From the NCBI GenBank assembly GCA_021292165.1, contig CM037876.1:112659379-112723378 (forward strand): a DNA stretch of 64,000 bases. The letters run 5' to 3'. Below, one piece after another: positions 11,571 to 20,931 of this stretch; position 1 is the stretch's first letter, and the number at the start of each line of letters is the position of its first letter. Below the pieces are notes generated by a model. The model saw only the letters and a list, made by a program, of their open reading frames with translations, ran no database searches and had not been told where the DNA came from. The stretch is from Shinisaurus crocodilurus. Lineage: Eukaryota > Chordata > Lepidosauria > Squamata > Shinisauridae. A program made the translations under genes and the position numbers.

Positions 11571-11649
11571 CTGTGGGAAATGCTGCCCATGGAATAGCAG
11601 GAGAAGTAGTCTGTGGTTCACCATTTCCATCCTTAAAGGTTTCTGCTGC
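11571..11649 (-). CDS. CCDC91: CCDC91 exon 3 (second half of the GAE-binding peptide)
   Basis: The exon is 79 bp with acceptor TGCATTTTCAG and donor CCCACAG/GTAGAGAG. It is phase 0 on entry and phase 1 on exit. It encodes AAETFKDGNGEPQTTSPAIP followed by WAAFPT. In the family this follows FGGFE directly, so the FGGFExAETF-type GGA-binding peptide is split by intron 2 exactly between Glu and Ala. The TTSPAIPWAAFP stretch is the most recognisable part and matches the mammalian sequence as I recall it almost residue for residue. An open frame in another phase covers the same bases but is not the coding one. Confidence 0.9.
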
Positions 11650-11699
11650 CTGAAAATGCAAGGCATATTGTTAAATATCAAGGCATGGGCTTTCAAATA

Positions 11700-11949
11700 C
11701 AGTAATACCTTGGTTTGAGAGTAACTTGGTTTGAGAGCATTTTGCAAGACAAGCAAATTTTTAAATATTTATGTAATTTTTTTTGACTTGCTATACAAGC
11801 GACGTCTTGCAATACAAGTACTGTAGTACGGCTTAAATTAAAAATCTCTGTACAATTTTTTTGGGGGGGATTTCATTTTGATATAAGAGTGTTTTGGATT
11901 ACAAGCACGTTTCCGGAACAAATTATACTCTCAATCCAAGGCATGACTG
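11700..11949. mobile_element. Mariner/pogo-type MITE, AT-centred subfamily, copy 2
   Basis: CAGTAATACCTTGGTTTGAG at one end and CAATCCAAGGCATGACTG at the other, flanked by TA, with an AT-rich centre. It sits only 50 bp upstream of CCDC91 exon 3 in transcript order. Confidence 0.8.
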
Positions 11950-12454
11950 TAGTATGTCCTGATCACGTACACATCACTAACTTTTACAATGACTTATACT
12001 ACACCCAATTAGTTAAAACCTGGTTTTGTCACTCCACTTGAAGTTCTGTGGAAAGTTTTTCCTAAATGTGAAAGGAATGCACTAAATAAAAATAATCCAG
12101 TTGTGTGAGCAACTGAGGAACACACTTTCCACTCTGTGCAGAAAGTTCACCTATAGTCTAGCCATCTCACGTCTAGATTGCTGCAACCTTGTTACTATAC
12201 TTACAGATACCTGGTCTATAAATATTATCTGAGGGCCTAGAAAACAGAAACATTTCCAACTCTGTCTCATCTTATCTGTCTTCTCCAAGCATTAATAAGT
12301 TCAGTCTCCCTGTATTTGATTTTATTGTGTTGATAATTTGGACAGTGGAGAGAGAGGAATGTCCAGTTCTTGTCTTTCTGTGACTTGTGTTTTAAAGCAT
12401 GAAAGAATGAAGATTGCCAATACTTTAAATTATCTGCATGGAGATTAGTTTAAG

Positions 12455-12575
12455 CAGCAACGGGGGGCAAGCATACCAGTCAATTAAGGATGTCCATGAC
12501 TCCTAGCCCCTTTTCCCCAAACACTCAACAAAAAATCTAGCCCCAGGGATGACTCACCCATTTGCCGACCTGGGC
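12455..12575 (+). repeat. Left terminal inverted repeat of the virus-like element
   Basis: It begins CAGCAACGGGGGGCAAGCAT. It matches the reverse complement of 20238-20368 through several blocks: GGGGGGCAAGCAT, CAATTAAGG, CCCCTTTT, AACAAAAAATCTAGC and CCTGGGCT, with small indels. The 6-bp TTTAAG duplication abuts its outer end. Confidence 0.85.
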
Positions 12576-12599
12576 TTTATGCCCGTACAAAATATAGTT

Positions 12600-13870
12600 G
12601 CTATGTGGGCGTGAGAGTCAGCCTATCCCAGGCAGCGACATACAGCAGCCCACTGATGGCGATGTCCAGAGCCCACAGATGTTCTGTGAGCCAGCCAGCA
12701 GCCTTGCTCAAGAAGTTGAGGAGCCAGGAGACAATGCTCCCTATAATCCCAGGGAGTGCAACTGCAGCCTTCCCAGCAAACTTTGCAAGGGCCCATCCCA
12801 GAGACTGCAAGTACTTTTTTGCACACTACTTTAGAATGTCCTTGTCTGACTGTCATGATGTAGCCGCCCCCCCGCCTCTGCCTACGAGTGTGAGCTCGTC
12901 AAGCTTTGTCAAGACAATAAAGCTGAGCGCAGTCAGAATGCTTGCAATTATAATGCCCTTCTCCCTAAACAAAGAGTGGAGGCACTCAGCCAGGATGGTG
13001 TCTTCATTCAAGAACCAGTTGATGGTCTCCCAGTTCTGATTAATCTGGGGGGGGGGGGCTCGCAGGTAGCAGAGGTGGCCTCCAGACAGGCTGTACTTTT
13101 GTCTTCCAGTCAACAGAACCGTTCCACAACCTGCTGTTGGTTAAGTTCATCCTAGGCCTGTTCCAGTTTTCTCTGTTCCTGGACAATGTGGCTGTCGAGC
13201 TCTGTGAGCTTTACAAGGTTATTTGTTAGTTCACCTCTGATTGTCTGCATGGTCCTATCAGGCCCCCGAGTTCTCTGATGCTAGTCTGCGGGCCAACCCA
13301 AGGATCCCACATCTAGGATCCGAAGGATATTTTCAATCTCAACACCCAGAAATATGAGAGAGGTCTTTGAGCTCGATGCTTTCCACAGTGGCCGCCACCC
13401 CACCCTGCTTGTTGTCTGGAAAGCCGCTACAGTCTTGTTGGGTAATTTCTGTTTCTGAGGCCAGGTCCAGTCCGCAAACCCTGGTTCCTCACAGATAGCA
13501 CTGCCACTGTTATGCCGTCTGGCAATAATTGAGAATCTAGGGTTGTGCCATCGCGGCTGTTAAAGATCTTGAGATTATGATAGCCCACAAGCGCAGCTGA
13601 CTGTCGACCAAATCAAATTTGGAGTAATCACTCCATAGGGCAGGGGTTTGCCCATTTTGCCAGTGTCTTGCAGTAGTCATCTACAGCTGCCTGAAGGAGC
13701 TCTTATTTAAGTCTCATTTGCACACCACTGCTGCTGGTGCTCATCCCTACGCCCACTGGTTCAATTGTAGTTGGGTTGACTGTAAAGCTGGTCTCATCTT
13801 CTCCCATGGCATCGTTGCGGTCAGTCTCAAGTTTGAAATCATCAAGGTCAAAGTCTGTATTGAATGAAAG
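12600..13870 (-). pseudogene. Leftward gene of the virus-like element, with membrane segments (function unknown)
   Basis: Reading leftward from about 13870, the frame opens with an acidic stretch (FNTDFDLDDFKLETDRNDAM), then SFTVNPTTIEPVGVGMSTSS. It degrades through several frame changes between 13700 and 13110. It then shows a hydrophobic helix GIIIASILTALSFIVL (about 13113-12853) and finally a hydrophobic, Gly/Ala-rich stretch (12810-12601) with IIGSIVSWLLNFLSKAAGWL. A middle part holds an internal stop and a G9 run at 13051. The gene is divergent from the putative virion gene, with only about 95 bp between likely start codons. Position and membrane segments would suit a minor virion or membrane protein, but I do not recognise the family. 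Confidence 0.5.
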
Positions 13871-13903
13871 ATTGTGGAGGGTTTAGTTGTCCAGAGAACA
13901 ACA

Positions 13904-14840
13904 ATGGCTTCTTCTCAATTAGAATGCAAACTGAATCCATACCAACAGCACCGTGACCCCCTTGGGGTCAAGGGCATTCAGCAGAGCATGGTCATCACGA
14001 ATAACCCCTTGACAATTGACCAGAACCAGCAGCTCTTGGTGCACTTTCCCAACCTTGGGGCCCATGATGTGATTGTGCCAGGGACGGCCCACTTGGCCTT
14101 CAAAGTGCAACAATTTCAAACCAAACCATGGATCAGACTACCAGGATACGGATACCAGCACAAAACAGAATGCAATCAATATTAGTTTTGAGGCTGGCTT
14201 TAAAGATGAGAAGGATAGAGGAAAAAGCTATTGCAGATGCCTACAGCAACTATTTCTACATCCTGCTGGACTATGAACTGCTGGAGAGCCACATGCCCTT
14301 CTAACAGTCTGCCCTGGGAGACAGACTCAAGTACAAGCTCACTTTCAATTACTACAGCTGAGTCATCAAGACCACCAACAAAACAGCCACCTACTTTATT
14401 GAGAACATCACGTTGGGAATACAACATGGTCACATAGCCTGAGCACACATGGATGATTCACAGTCAATAGACCAGGTGCAGTGTGACCCTCTATGACTGG
14501 GTTCTCTGCCACTGGAAGCTGACCAAGAATAAAAACAATATCCTATGGAACATCAACCTAAATGTTGTGGCATGTATCATGAAGGGCATTCTAATGCTGT
14601 TTGAGGACACTGTGGAAGGTGAGTGCAAGGCCCCATGGGCAAGAGATACCAAGGCCTTCTACAATCCTTCTACAGAGTCTAGATAACAATCAAGGGAGTC
14701 CCCAACCAGCTGTAAGATCAGGGACCGAGCTCCTACCAGCAGTGCAATGAGGCCAGAAAGCACTTTGCCAACAGCTCTGAGTGCCACCCTGAGGTCAGTG
14801 TGGTCGCCAAAGACCTCGAGTTTAGCACCGTCTTTTGCAC
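13904..14840 (+). pseudogene. Rightward putative virion (capsid-like) gene of the virus-like element
   Basis: The likely start is the ATG at 13904 (AACAATGG), reading MASSQLECKLNPYQ. The first about 95 codons are open to 14185. Then at least three frame changes and several stops follow, yet codon-like protein sequence continues in alternating frames: YSNYFYILLDYELLESHM near 14233-14295, a segment near 14480-14690, and ARKHFANSSECHPEVS near 14753-14800. The composition (many Asn, Pro, Tyr and Thr, strand-like segments, no transmembrane helix) and the place opposite the replication gene suit a structural protein. My impression of similarity to capsid-like proteins found beside polymerase-helicase genes is from memory and unverified. 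From 14850 to 15007 the reading is unclear, and a minus-strand frame looks as good as the plus one. No intact product is possible. Confidence 0.45.
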
Positions 14841-15007
14841 ACTGATTTTGCAGTGTCCCAGGCTATTGTTCAGTAGGTCCACGCTGAACTGCTGCATGTC
14901 TTTGGGTACACAGGCATTAATCAGCAGTTCCACTGGTTCCCCTTAAGCTTGAGGATATAATCAACCTTCACATCAAATTTCCCAAGGCCTTTGGTCTAGT
15001 CTTGGTG

Positions 15008-15252
15008 CTTGGAGCCAATGTGGCATAGTGGTAAGAGTGCTGGACTGGGACTCGGGAGATCAGAGTTCTAATCCCCGCTTGGCCATGAAACTCACTAGGT
15101 GACTTTGGGCCAGTCACTGCCTCTCAGCCTAACCTACCTTACAGGGTTGTTGTGAGGATAAAATGGAGAGGAGGAGGAAGATTATGTAAGCCGCCTTGGG
15201 TTCCTTGCAGGAAAAAAGGCGGGGTATAAATATAATAAATAAATAAAATAAA
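15008..15252 (+). mobile_element. Sauria SINE inserted between the virion-like and helicase genes
   Basis: This nearly full-length copy has a tRNA-like head (GGAGCCAATGTGGCATAGTG), a central core with TGACTTTGGGCCAGTCACTG and CCTAACCTACCTTACAGGGT, and a tail ending GGCGGGGTATAAATATAATAAATAAATAAA. It separates the 3' ends of the two convergent viral-like genes. Confidence 0.85.
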
Positions 15253-15862
15253 TTATAGGCCACAAGCTTTTTCTGAATGGCCTTTCAGATTTCTTGCACT
15301 GTGAGCTGTCTGACCTCAGTCCGCTCCACTGGTGGACAGACAACCCTTTGAACCTGGTCCATGTACTCAACCTGGCTAACTGCAAAGTAGGCAAGGTTGC
15401 TCCACTAAGTAATCATCCAGGATCCAGACTTTCTACGGAGCTTGACTGAGACCCCCTGGCTGCTGTGGACCACGGCCAAGGCGCCAGTTTGAGGTTGTGA
15501 TTGTTTGCTCGGCCGCTTCAATAAAGACCTCAACAACATCCCTGAGAAAAAGCTCTTCTGGCCATGGTTGTCCCAGCAACACAGTACAAGGGACTGAACC
15601 AGGATGCTTTGATTTTGGCTGCCTTTTGGGTGGTATAGAAGGGGTATGCAGGCGCCTGGAAAGCTTTCTTTGTGGTAGGTCTGAGCATGGTCTTGCACTG
15701 CCTTGCAGCTTACAAGGATGAGATAATCTGGTTTCCACTGCCCCACAAAGCAGTCCCACCCATGGCAACTCAGGAGGGCCTCACACATCTTTTGGCACTG
15801 GGTCTGGCTGGAGACAAATTTCTTTCTTGAGCTGTTGGAGGACCTTGTCCTTGGGCTTTGTG

Positions 15863-16131
15863 AAGGTTCCATGGACTTTGAAGAAGCCCGAGTGCAAGGT
15901 GAAAGGGAGAAACGTGCTAAGCGAAAAGCACGTCAAATGAATCCTTTACAGGACCATCTTCTATCTGGTAACCTGTGTCCTCACTGTGGGAAGCTGTGTG
16001 GATCTAGAATTGGCCTCCACAGTCACTTACGGACCCATCGCTAGAGTCTACACAATCTTCTTTAGAATTTCCTCCTTTTATCCCGGAAGACAATCTTACT
16101 CGGTCACGAGTGATCGCCTGATGATGATGGT
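15863..16131 (+). mobile_element. 5'-truncated RTE/BovB-like LINE 3' end with 7-bp target duplication
   Basis: CTTTGTG flanks the insert at 15856-15862 and 16132-16138. The insert encodes the C terminus of a protein ending in a C2H2 finger (CPHCGKLCGSRIGLHSHLRT) with a stop at 16042-16044. An 87-bp 3' UTR follows, ending in GATGATGATG. Short 3' UTRs with such repeat tails are typical of RTE/BovB elements. It interrupts the helicase gene. The open frame here is retroelement sequence, not a host zinc-finger gene. Confidence 0.65.
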
Positions 16132-18170
16132 CTTTGTGGACCTCTTCATAATGGCCCCAATACTGCTTCAGCCAGACATGTAGCATCTCACCTGCAATGG
16201 GTGGAGGCTGGCCCTGGTCACCACAACACAGTACCTGGACACCCTCTAGTCTAACCAGTTAAGAAAGGTCTCAAGGATAGGGTGGGGCACAGGGCACACC
16301 TCGTCCTAGATAATGATTCGGAGCCCGTGTGGTCTGGTGTCCAGTCATTTTGCCCAGACCAATGGAAGATTTGAACCTTGATTCTTCAGGTACACATCTC
16401 CTTTGCCAGGTGGTCGGTGGCAGTGAGTACAAGGGGGGCTCTATTCCTACAGAGCTCAGTCACTCTTGTGGTGTTGCCTGAATTACCCCCACCATTAAGA
16501 CACCTAGTGAGTTGTGAGTGAGTCATCATAGCAAAGCATGATGGAGTCTGGAATATCTCGTTTGCTGCCAGTACTTTAGCTTGGGGAAGTAGGCTGCGTG
16601 ATCCTGAGGCATGCAGAAGGTCTCTCCCTTGTCACACCACTGAGTGGAGGCAGCTAGAGGCAAGTACTCTTTCCCTGTGAGTCATTGTACACACCACTCA
16701 TCGCTGCAGTCACAGGTCTTTGTGACGATGTAGAACTTGACGCTGTTGAGCTTCTGGGTTGTCGTCTTTTTCATGCAGATACTGTCAGTTGCTACCCGGA
16801 CAGCATCCTCTTGGGAGAAATGATGGAACAGAGAGAGAAGGTTGATGCGGGCATATGCAAACATGCTGGTACATGGGTGTGCATACTGGGGATGAGAGCT
16901 GCCGTAGTACAGTTCATCCCTGAAGAGCCCTGTACATAATACAGCTGCCATAGCATAGCCCAGGGGGCATCTCTCAGGTGCACCCATCGGTAATCCACTT
17001 TGGCAGGTGTCTATCATGAGGTAGTCAAGCTCACCTGGGTCTGTGACTAGGTGGCGGGTTAGCCACTTGCCATCAGTCTGTGCACCCTGGGTGAACTTTC
17101 CGATGCTGCTGTACTGGTCTCTACCTCAGGGAGCAACACCACCTTCTGGGCATCATAGAAGATGATTGCTCTGGTGATCTCTACAGACATGAGGATTTGA
17201 TTTTCCACCGTGAAGGCAAGCAGTGTATTGGAGTCCACCCTTGCTCCTCGAAATGCTTTCCAAACCAGGCCAGGATTACCGGGTGGCAGTCCTTGTCAAA
17301 ATTCCAGCTTTTGATTTGGGCAAAACCTGTCCCTCTATTTCTTTGGGGAGAGGGCCACTGATACAGACACAAGTCATTCTGCTCCTTGGGTGACCAAACC
17401 ATGTGAATATGACTGGGCTTCTCCCAGGCCCCGGAAGGAGGCCGGGGTAGCAGGTCTTCATGTCAATGCTGACTATGTCATTTGTATGGTAGTTAGTATT
17501 CCATAGCCCACCTGTAGCCGTGGTCTACACAGGCCTTCTAGATGTCATCTTCGAAAGAGGGAGGAGAGGAGTGGGTGCCAATAGTTCATGTTTTTGGCCA
17601 CCACTGAGGCTGAATGATTGACCCCAAAGACTTTTTCTGTCAAGTCAAGATCACCTATGTCACTGCAGGCTTTGGTGAAGCCATCATGCTTCTGCTGTAG
17701 GTACAGCTGTCCTGAAGGATGAAGTGATCGACATCAAGATTTTTGTCCTGCCACGCAAGCAGCAAGGCCCCCAAGAGGCTCATCTTGGGTTGCCTCACTC
17801 ATGGCCTGCCACACGTTGCCCTCATAAATGTGGACTTGCCTAGAGGCTGGAAAGTGGAGATCTTTAGACCAGGAGCGGCTGTTGAGGATGATGAGGTCTA
17901 TCAGTTTCCAATGACTGGCTTGGTATTTCCCCAAGTTGTAAATGTTTTCACCTGCAATGTCTCTTAGATCAGTCGCCTGTTTTAGGATTTTCTCAAGGTC
18001 AGCTACATCACCTACAGTTGTGCCAGTCTCATGAACCCTCTCCTCCCACTCTCCTGACACCTGGTTGGGGTTAAAACTTGGCCTTGGAGGGTGCTCTTGA
18101 AGTGCTCAATAATCGGTGAGGGTTCCTGATCTTGTGTTCTGGTTGACTGTCACTATGGCCTGTCCTTTTC

Positions 18171-18812
18171 TTTTTTTAAAAAATAATATAAACAAATCAA
18201 ATACAATCAAACCCGTGCTCCCATCACCTTGGGACCAATAAACAACTACTACTTATCTATACCATTAAACCTACATTCCAAAAATACATCAGATCTTGAC
18301 ATGGTGTAGTCCCCTTTCCCTCAATTAAAACAAAATCTAAAAATAATCCCCATATATCCTTAAAATTGTTTTTCTTTAATTGTCCCCTTTTACATTTGAT
18401 ATTACAAGTCAACATATTATTTAAAGCCATATCCCACACTTCCTTATACCAGTCAGTAATAGAGAAAACTTGATGAACTTTCTATTTTCTTGCTATCATT
18501 TATCTACCCGCTGTTAACAAATCTACAATTAATTCTTTAACATTTTGAGGACCAGCTACCTTTTCGGTTACTGATAACAATGCTAATTTAGGACAAACCT
18601 CTAAATCAATACCAATAATTTCCTATATTTCTTCAAAAATCATTTTCCAAAAATCCAATACATTTTTTACAACTCCACCACATATGAGCAAACATACCCA
18701 ACTCCTGACAGCCTCTCCAACACATTGGAGAACAATTATTATCTATTTTATTTAATCTCACCGGAGTCAGGTACCATCTCCAAATTAATTTATAGAAATT
18801 CTCTTTTATCCT
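18171..18812 (-). mobile_element. 5'-truncated L1 (ORF2 end plus 3' UTR) with 15-bp target duplication
   Basis: Perfect copies of TGGCCTGTCCTTTTC flank the insert at 18156-18170 and 18813-18827. At its left border the plus strand starts with a T run, i.e. a short poly(A) on the minus strand. The minus strand encodes an L1 ORF2 C-terminal signature (LIWRWYLTPVRLNKI ... MFAHMWWSCKK) and then an A-rich 3' UTR. It sits inside the polymerase gene. Confidence 0.85.
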
Positions 18813-18949
18813 TGGCCTGTCCTTTTCATCTGGCAGTCTTGATGGGGTCAAACTTGTCCTCGACAACCCAGTCTGTCTAGTCGCATTCTCGCAAGAACTT
18901 GACTTTGAGGATGTACTCACTCTTGCAGAGATCTTGAATGAGCTGGGCC

Positions 18950-19574
18950 TAGGGATGTGTGACACTGGACAACTAATTCTGTTCGAGCTCAATGAACTTT
19001 CGACACATTTATGACCTGACAGCCCAAAGCGGTCCGAGTCAGGGGTGGGGGATCAACTTCCACGACACTGCTCAAAATATTTGCGCAAATTTGGAGCCGA
19101 GATCTGCGTATCTCTAGTGCAATTTGCGTGAACTGCAATTTGTGCAAATTGCATAAATTTGCACAACTCGGGGCCAACAAGTTACATTCGGGCAGTTGTT
19201 GATGTAGAATTTAACATGAAAAGTATGGAAGTATCTTCTTCTCACTGCATATACACATACTCCACCTTGAATTTTCTGACACTTAATTTCAGATTTGTGC
19301 AAAATTTGGGTCTCCACTCTGCAATTTACATAAATTTATGCAATGTTTGCAAATTGCACAAATTGCTGAGCGGAGGCCCAAATTTTGAGCAAATTTTCAC
19401 ATCTTTTTTTTAAATTATGCAAATCATGGCCTGTTTTAAAAATGGAAGTCCACGTGCTGGCTCAACTTGCACGAGTCAGTGCCAGAGCAGGGTTGACGGA
19501 ATGGCATCCCTGGGGCCAAGTCAAGAAAATCTGTCAGATTTTTACCCCTCTATCAGATTCTTCACACATCCCTA
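18950..19574. mobile_element. hAT-type MITE inside the polymerase gene
   Basis: The ends are TAGGGATGTGTGA and TTCACACATCCCTA. The flanks GCTGGGCC and GGTGTGCC agree at 6 of 8 positions, fitting an 8-bp hAT duplication. The interior is AT-rich with repeated ATTTGCAAAATT/GCAAATT-like motifs on both strands and no coding capacity. Confidence 0.7.
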
Positions 19575-20029
19575 GGTGTGCCGCTCTCTCATCTGTCATC
19601 CACGCATCTAAGGCCATGCGGCCAGCTCTAGCCTCAATACCAGGAGTGACATTTAGGACACCAATGTCAAGTGGTTCTTCTGCCTCAATCCTCCACATGG
19701 AGAAGTGCAGTGGCACCATCAATCTCAAAATTGTCCTTAGCATCAAAGAATCTTGACGCACTGCTCAGCGGTGGAAAGCCTCACAAGAGGAGGGAACAGG
19801 GTGTTCAGGTCAATAAACTGCTGCTCTAGAGCAAGAACTGGCTCTGGCATTTCTGCAATCAGGTTATCCATGTTTACATGATGGAGGAGTATAACCTAGG
19901 TCAGATTAATCTTTAAATGGGTGGCTGAACCCCGCTTAGTTTAGCAAGCACAATCACGAAGTCTCTCCACACTCGCTTCTCAGTATCAATTAGCAGTTGA
20001 GCTACTCATGACCCCCCCCCACACACACA

Positions 20030-20190
20030 ACCCTTGCAAAGCCATGTCTGAGACTGTGTCTCTACCCCACACCTACGGCAGGAATAGGGCTCAACAGCAC
20101 CTTTTCTGAGCTGGCTGTGGTGGATCTTGCAATGCTCATATATGCAGCTCTTGCCAATCTATCGCCACCTACACTGGATCTGACATTTCA
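20030..20190 (-). pseudogene. Small Cys-rich reading frame upstream of the polymerase gene
   Basis: Reading leftward there is one frame with regularly spaced cysteines and histidines (CQIQC, CIYEHCKIHH, CRRCGVETQSQTWLCKGC), interrupted by one stop. Paired CxxC spacing suggests a zinc-binding fold. It lies between the right TIR and the polymerase start, so it could be a small regulatory protein or an N-terminal part of the replication gene lost to frameshift. I do not recognise a family. Confidence 0.3.
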
Positions 20191-20237
20191 AAGAGGAGGG
20201 GTATAATGTAAGCCATGGGTCTGTCTAAAAGGAGGAG

Positions 20238-20368
20238 AGCCCAGGCTGGCAATGAGGGGTGACGTCCCTAGAGCTAGATTTTTTGTTCAGTGTTTGGTAA
20301 AAGGGGTTGGAAGTTGCAGCTACCCTTAATTGGCTGGTATATGCTTGCCCCCCATCCTCGCGCTGCTG
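20238..20368 (-). repeat. Right terminal inverted repeat of the virus-like element
   Basis: Read on the minus strand from 20368 it begins CAGCAGCGCGAGGATGGGGG and then follows the left repeat block by block to CCTGGGCT. It is about 10 bases longer than the left copy because of an extra GCGAGGAT-like stretch and a TA duplication. TTTAAG follows directly at 20369-20374. Confidence 0.85.
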
Positions 20369-20887
20369 TTTAAGAGGAGTAGTTATGGTCAACCCGGGTT
20401 TGTGAGTATCTACCTTGAAATGAGTTCAAGCCTCAAGGGTGCATGGAGAAAGAAAAATCATGTCAGACATGATTCTTCTCGCCCCCTTGTTGTATTGCTG
20501 TTATACAAGGATACTTGACTTCTGAGTTGACACAAAGAGAAGTGAAGAGGTGACCTGTGCAAAAAAGAGGGCAGTTCTGCCGCTAGGACTAAGGGCTTTA
20601 AAAAAAAATCTTTTTAACGTTGTAGAATAGTGGATTGAACAGAGGAAGGGGTGCAGAAATTTGTAATTTAACCATGGCTGCTATGCTGGACCCTTAAGGG
20701 GACTCTGAAATATGTAAATTAAATAACAATGAATATTTTATAAATGACACCTAATTCTGCTTCAAGAAGCAGAATTTACAGGTGCATGATTTGAATTGCC
20801 TGAACATAGAATTTTAATTATATAAGGTAAAAAATAAATTTGTTTAACACAACCCTGACAAACATATCACTATTACTAGCTCCATAC

Positions 20888-20931
20888 CTCAAATCCTCCA
20901 AAGTCATCGTCATCCATCTTCCAGGAAATAC
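20888..20931 (-). CDS. CCDC91: CCDC91 exon 2 with start codon (MDDDDFGGFE)
   Basis: This 44-bp exon has acceptor ATTGTTCTCTAG and donor TTTGAG/GTATGGAG. The ATG is at 20917-20915, so 14 bases are 5' UTR and 30 bases encode MDDDDFGGFE. The start has A at -3 and G at +4 (GGAAGATGG), a strong initiation context. The DDFGGFE motif is the known ligand for the GAE domain of GGA adaptors, and the exon ends in phase 0 before exon 3 supplies AAETF. The exon is too short for ordinary ORF finding. It was recognised from its splice sites and the motif. Confidence 0.9.

Larger units (their letters stand above)
15256..19871 (-). pseudogene. Leftward polymerase-helicase gene of the virus-like element (broken)
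   Basis: The apparent start is the ATG at 19871-19869 (MDNLIAEMPEPVLALEQQF). Family-B DNA polymerase signs follow in order: a motif-A-like DMKTCYPGLL near 17465-17435, then a motif-C-like AVRVATDSICMKK near 16800-16760, where the first Asp of the canonical DTDS is Ala. Helicase signs come next: a Walker-A-like GGNSGNTTR at 16490-16464 with Asn in place of the key Lys, a Walker-B Asp-Glu preceded by an in-frame stop near 16310, the motif-III-like CCGDQGQPPPIAGEM near 16225-16180, and a motif-V-like VHSSQG near 15460. Without the three insertions inside it, the reading frame would be about 3.05 kb, so the two enzymes may have been one protein. Many stops and frameshifts are scattered through it, and no functional product is expected. 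Confidence 0.7.
12455..20368. mobile_element. Decayed virus-like DNA element with long TIRs, polymerase-helicase gene and putative virion genes
   Basis: The element is bounded by matching termini (CAGCAACG... and ...CGCTGCTG) and flanked by perfect TTTAAG copies at 12449-12454 and 20369-20374. Terminal inverted repeats are about 121 and 131 bp. Between them I read a leftward gene with membrane segments (12600-13870), a rightward putative virion gene (13904 to about 14840) and a leftward polymerase plus helicase gene (19871 to about 15256). All are broken by stops and frameshifts. Four later insertions are nested inside: SINE 15008-15252, LINE end 15863-16131, L1 18171-18812 and hAT MITE 18950-19574. 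Without them the element is about 6.1 kb. Long TIRs, a 6-bp duplication and a family-B polymerase recall Polintons/adintoviruses, but the size is far smaller and no integrase, protease or packaging ATPase is visible. It lies in CCDC91 intron 2, with the replication gene on the CCDC91 strand. Confidence 0.8.

Noticed and set aside
15835..16044. Frame ending in a C2H2 zinc finger
   Set aside because: It lies within a LINE 3' fragment with a 7-bp target duplication. The finger is the end of a retroelement protein, not a host gene.
12455..20368. Typical Polinton/Maverick
   Set aside because: Long TIRs and a 6-bp duplication agree, but the size is about 6 kb without inserts, and no integrase, protease or packaging ATPase is visible. 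Kept as a separate virus-like element.
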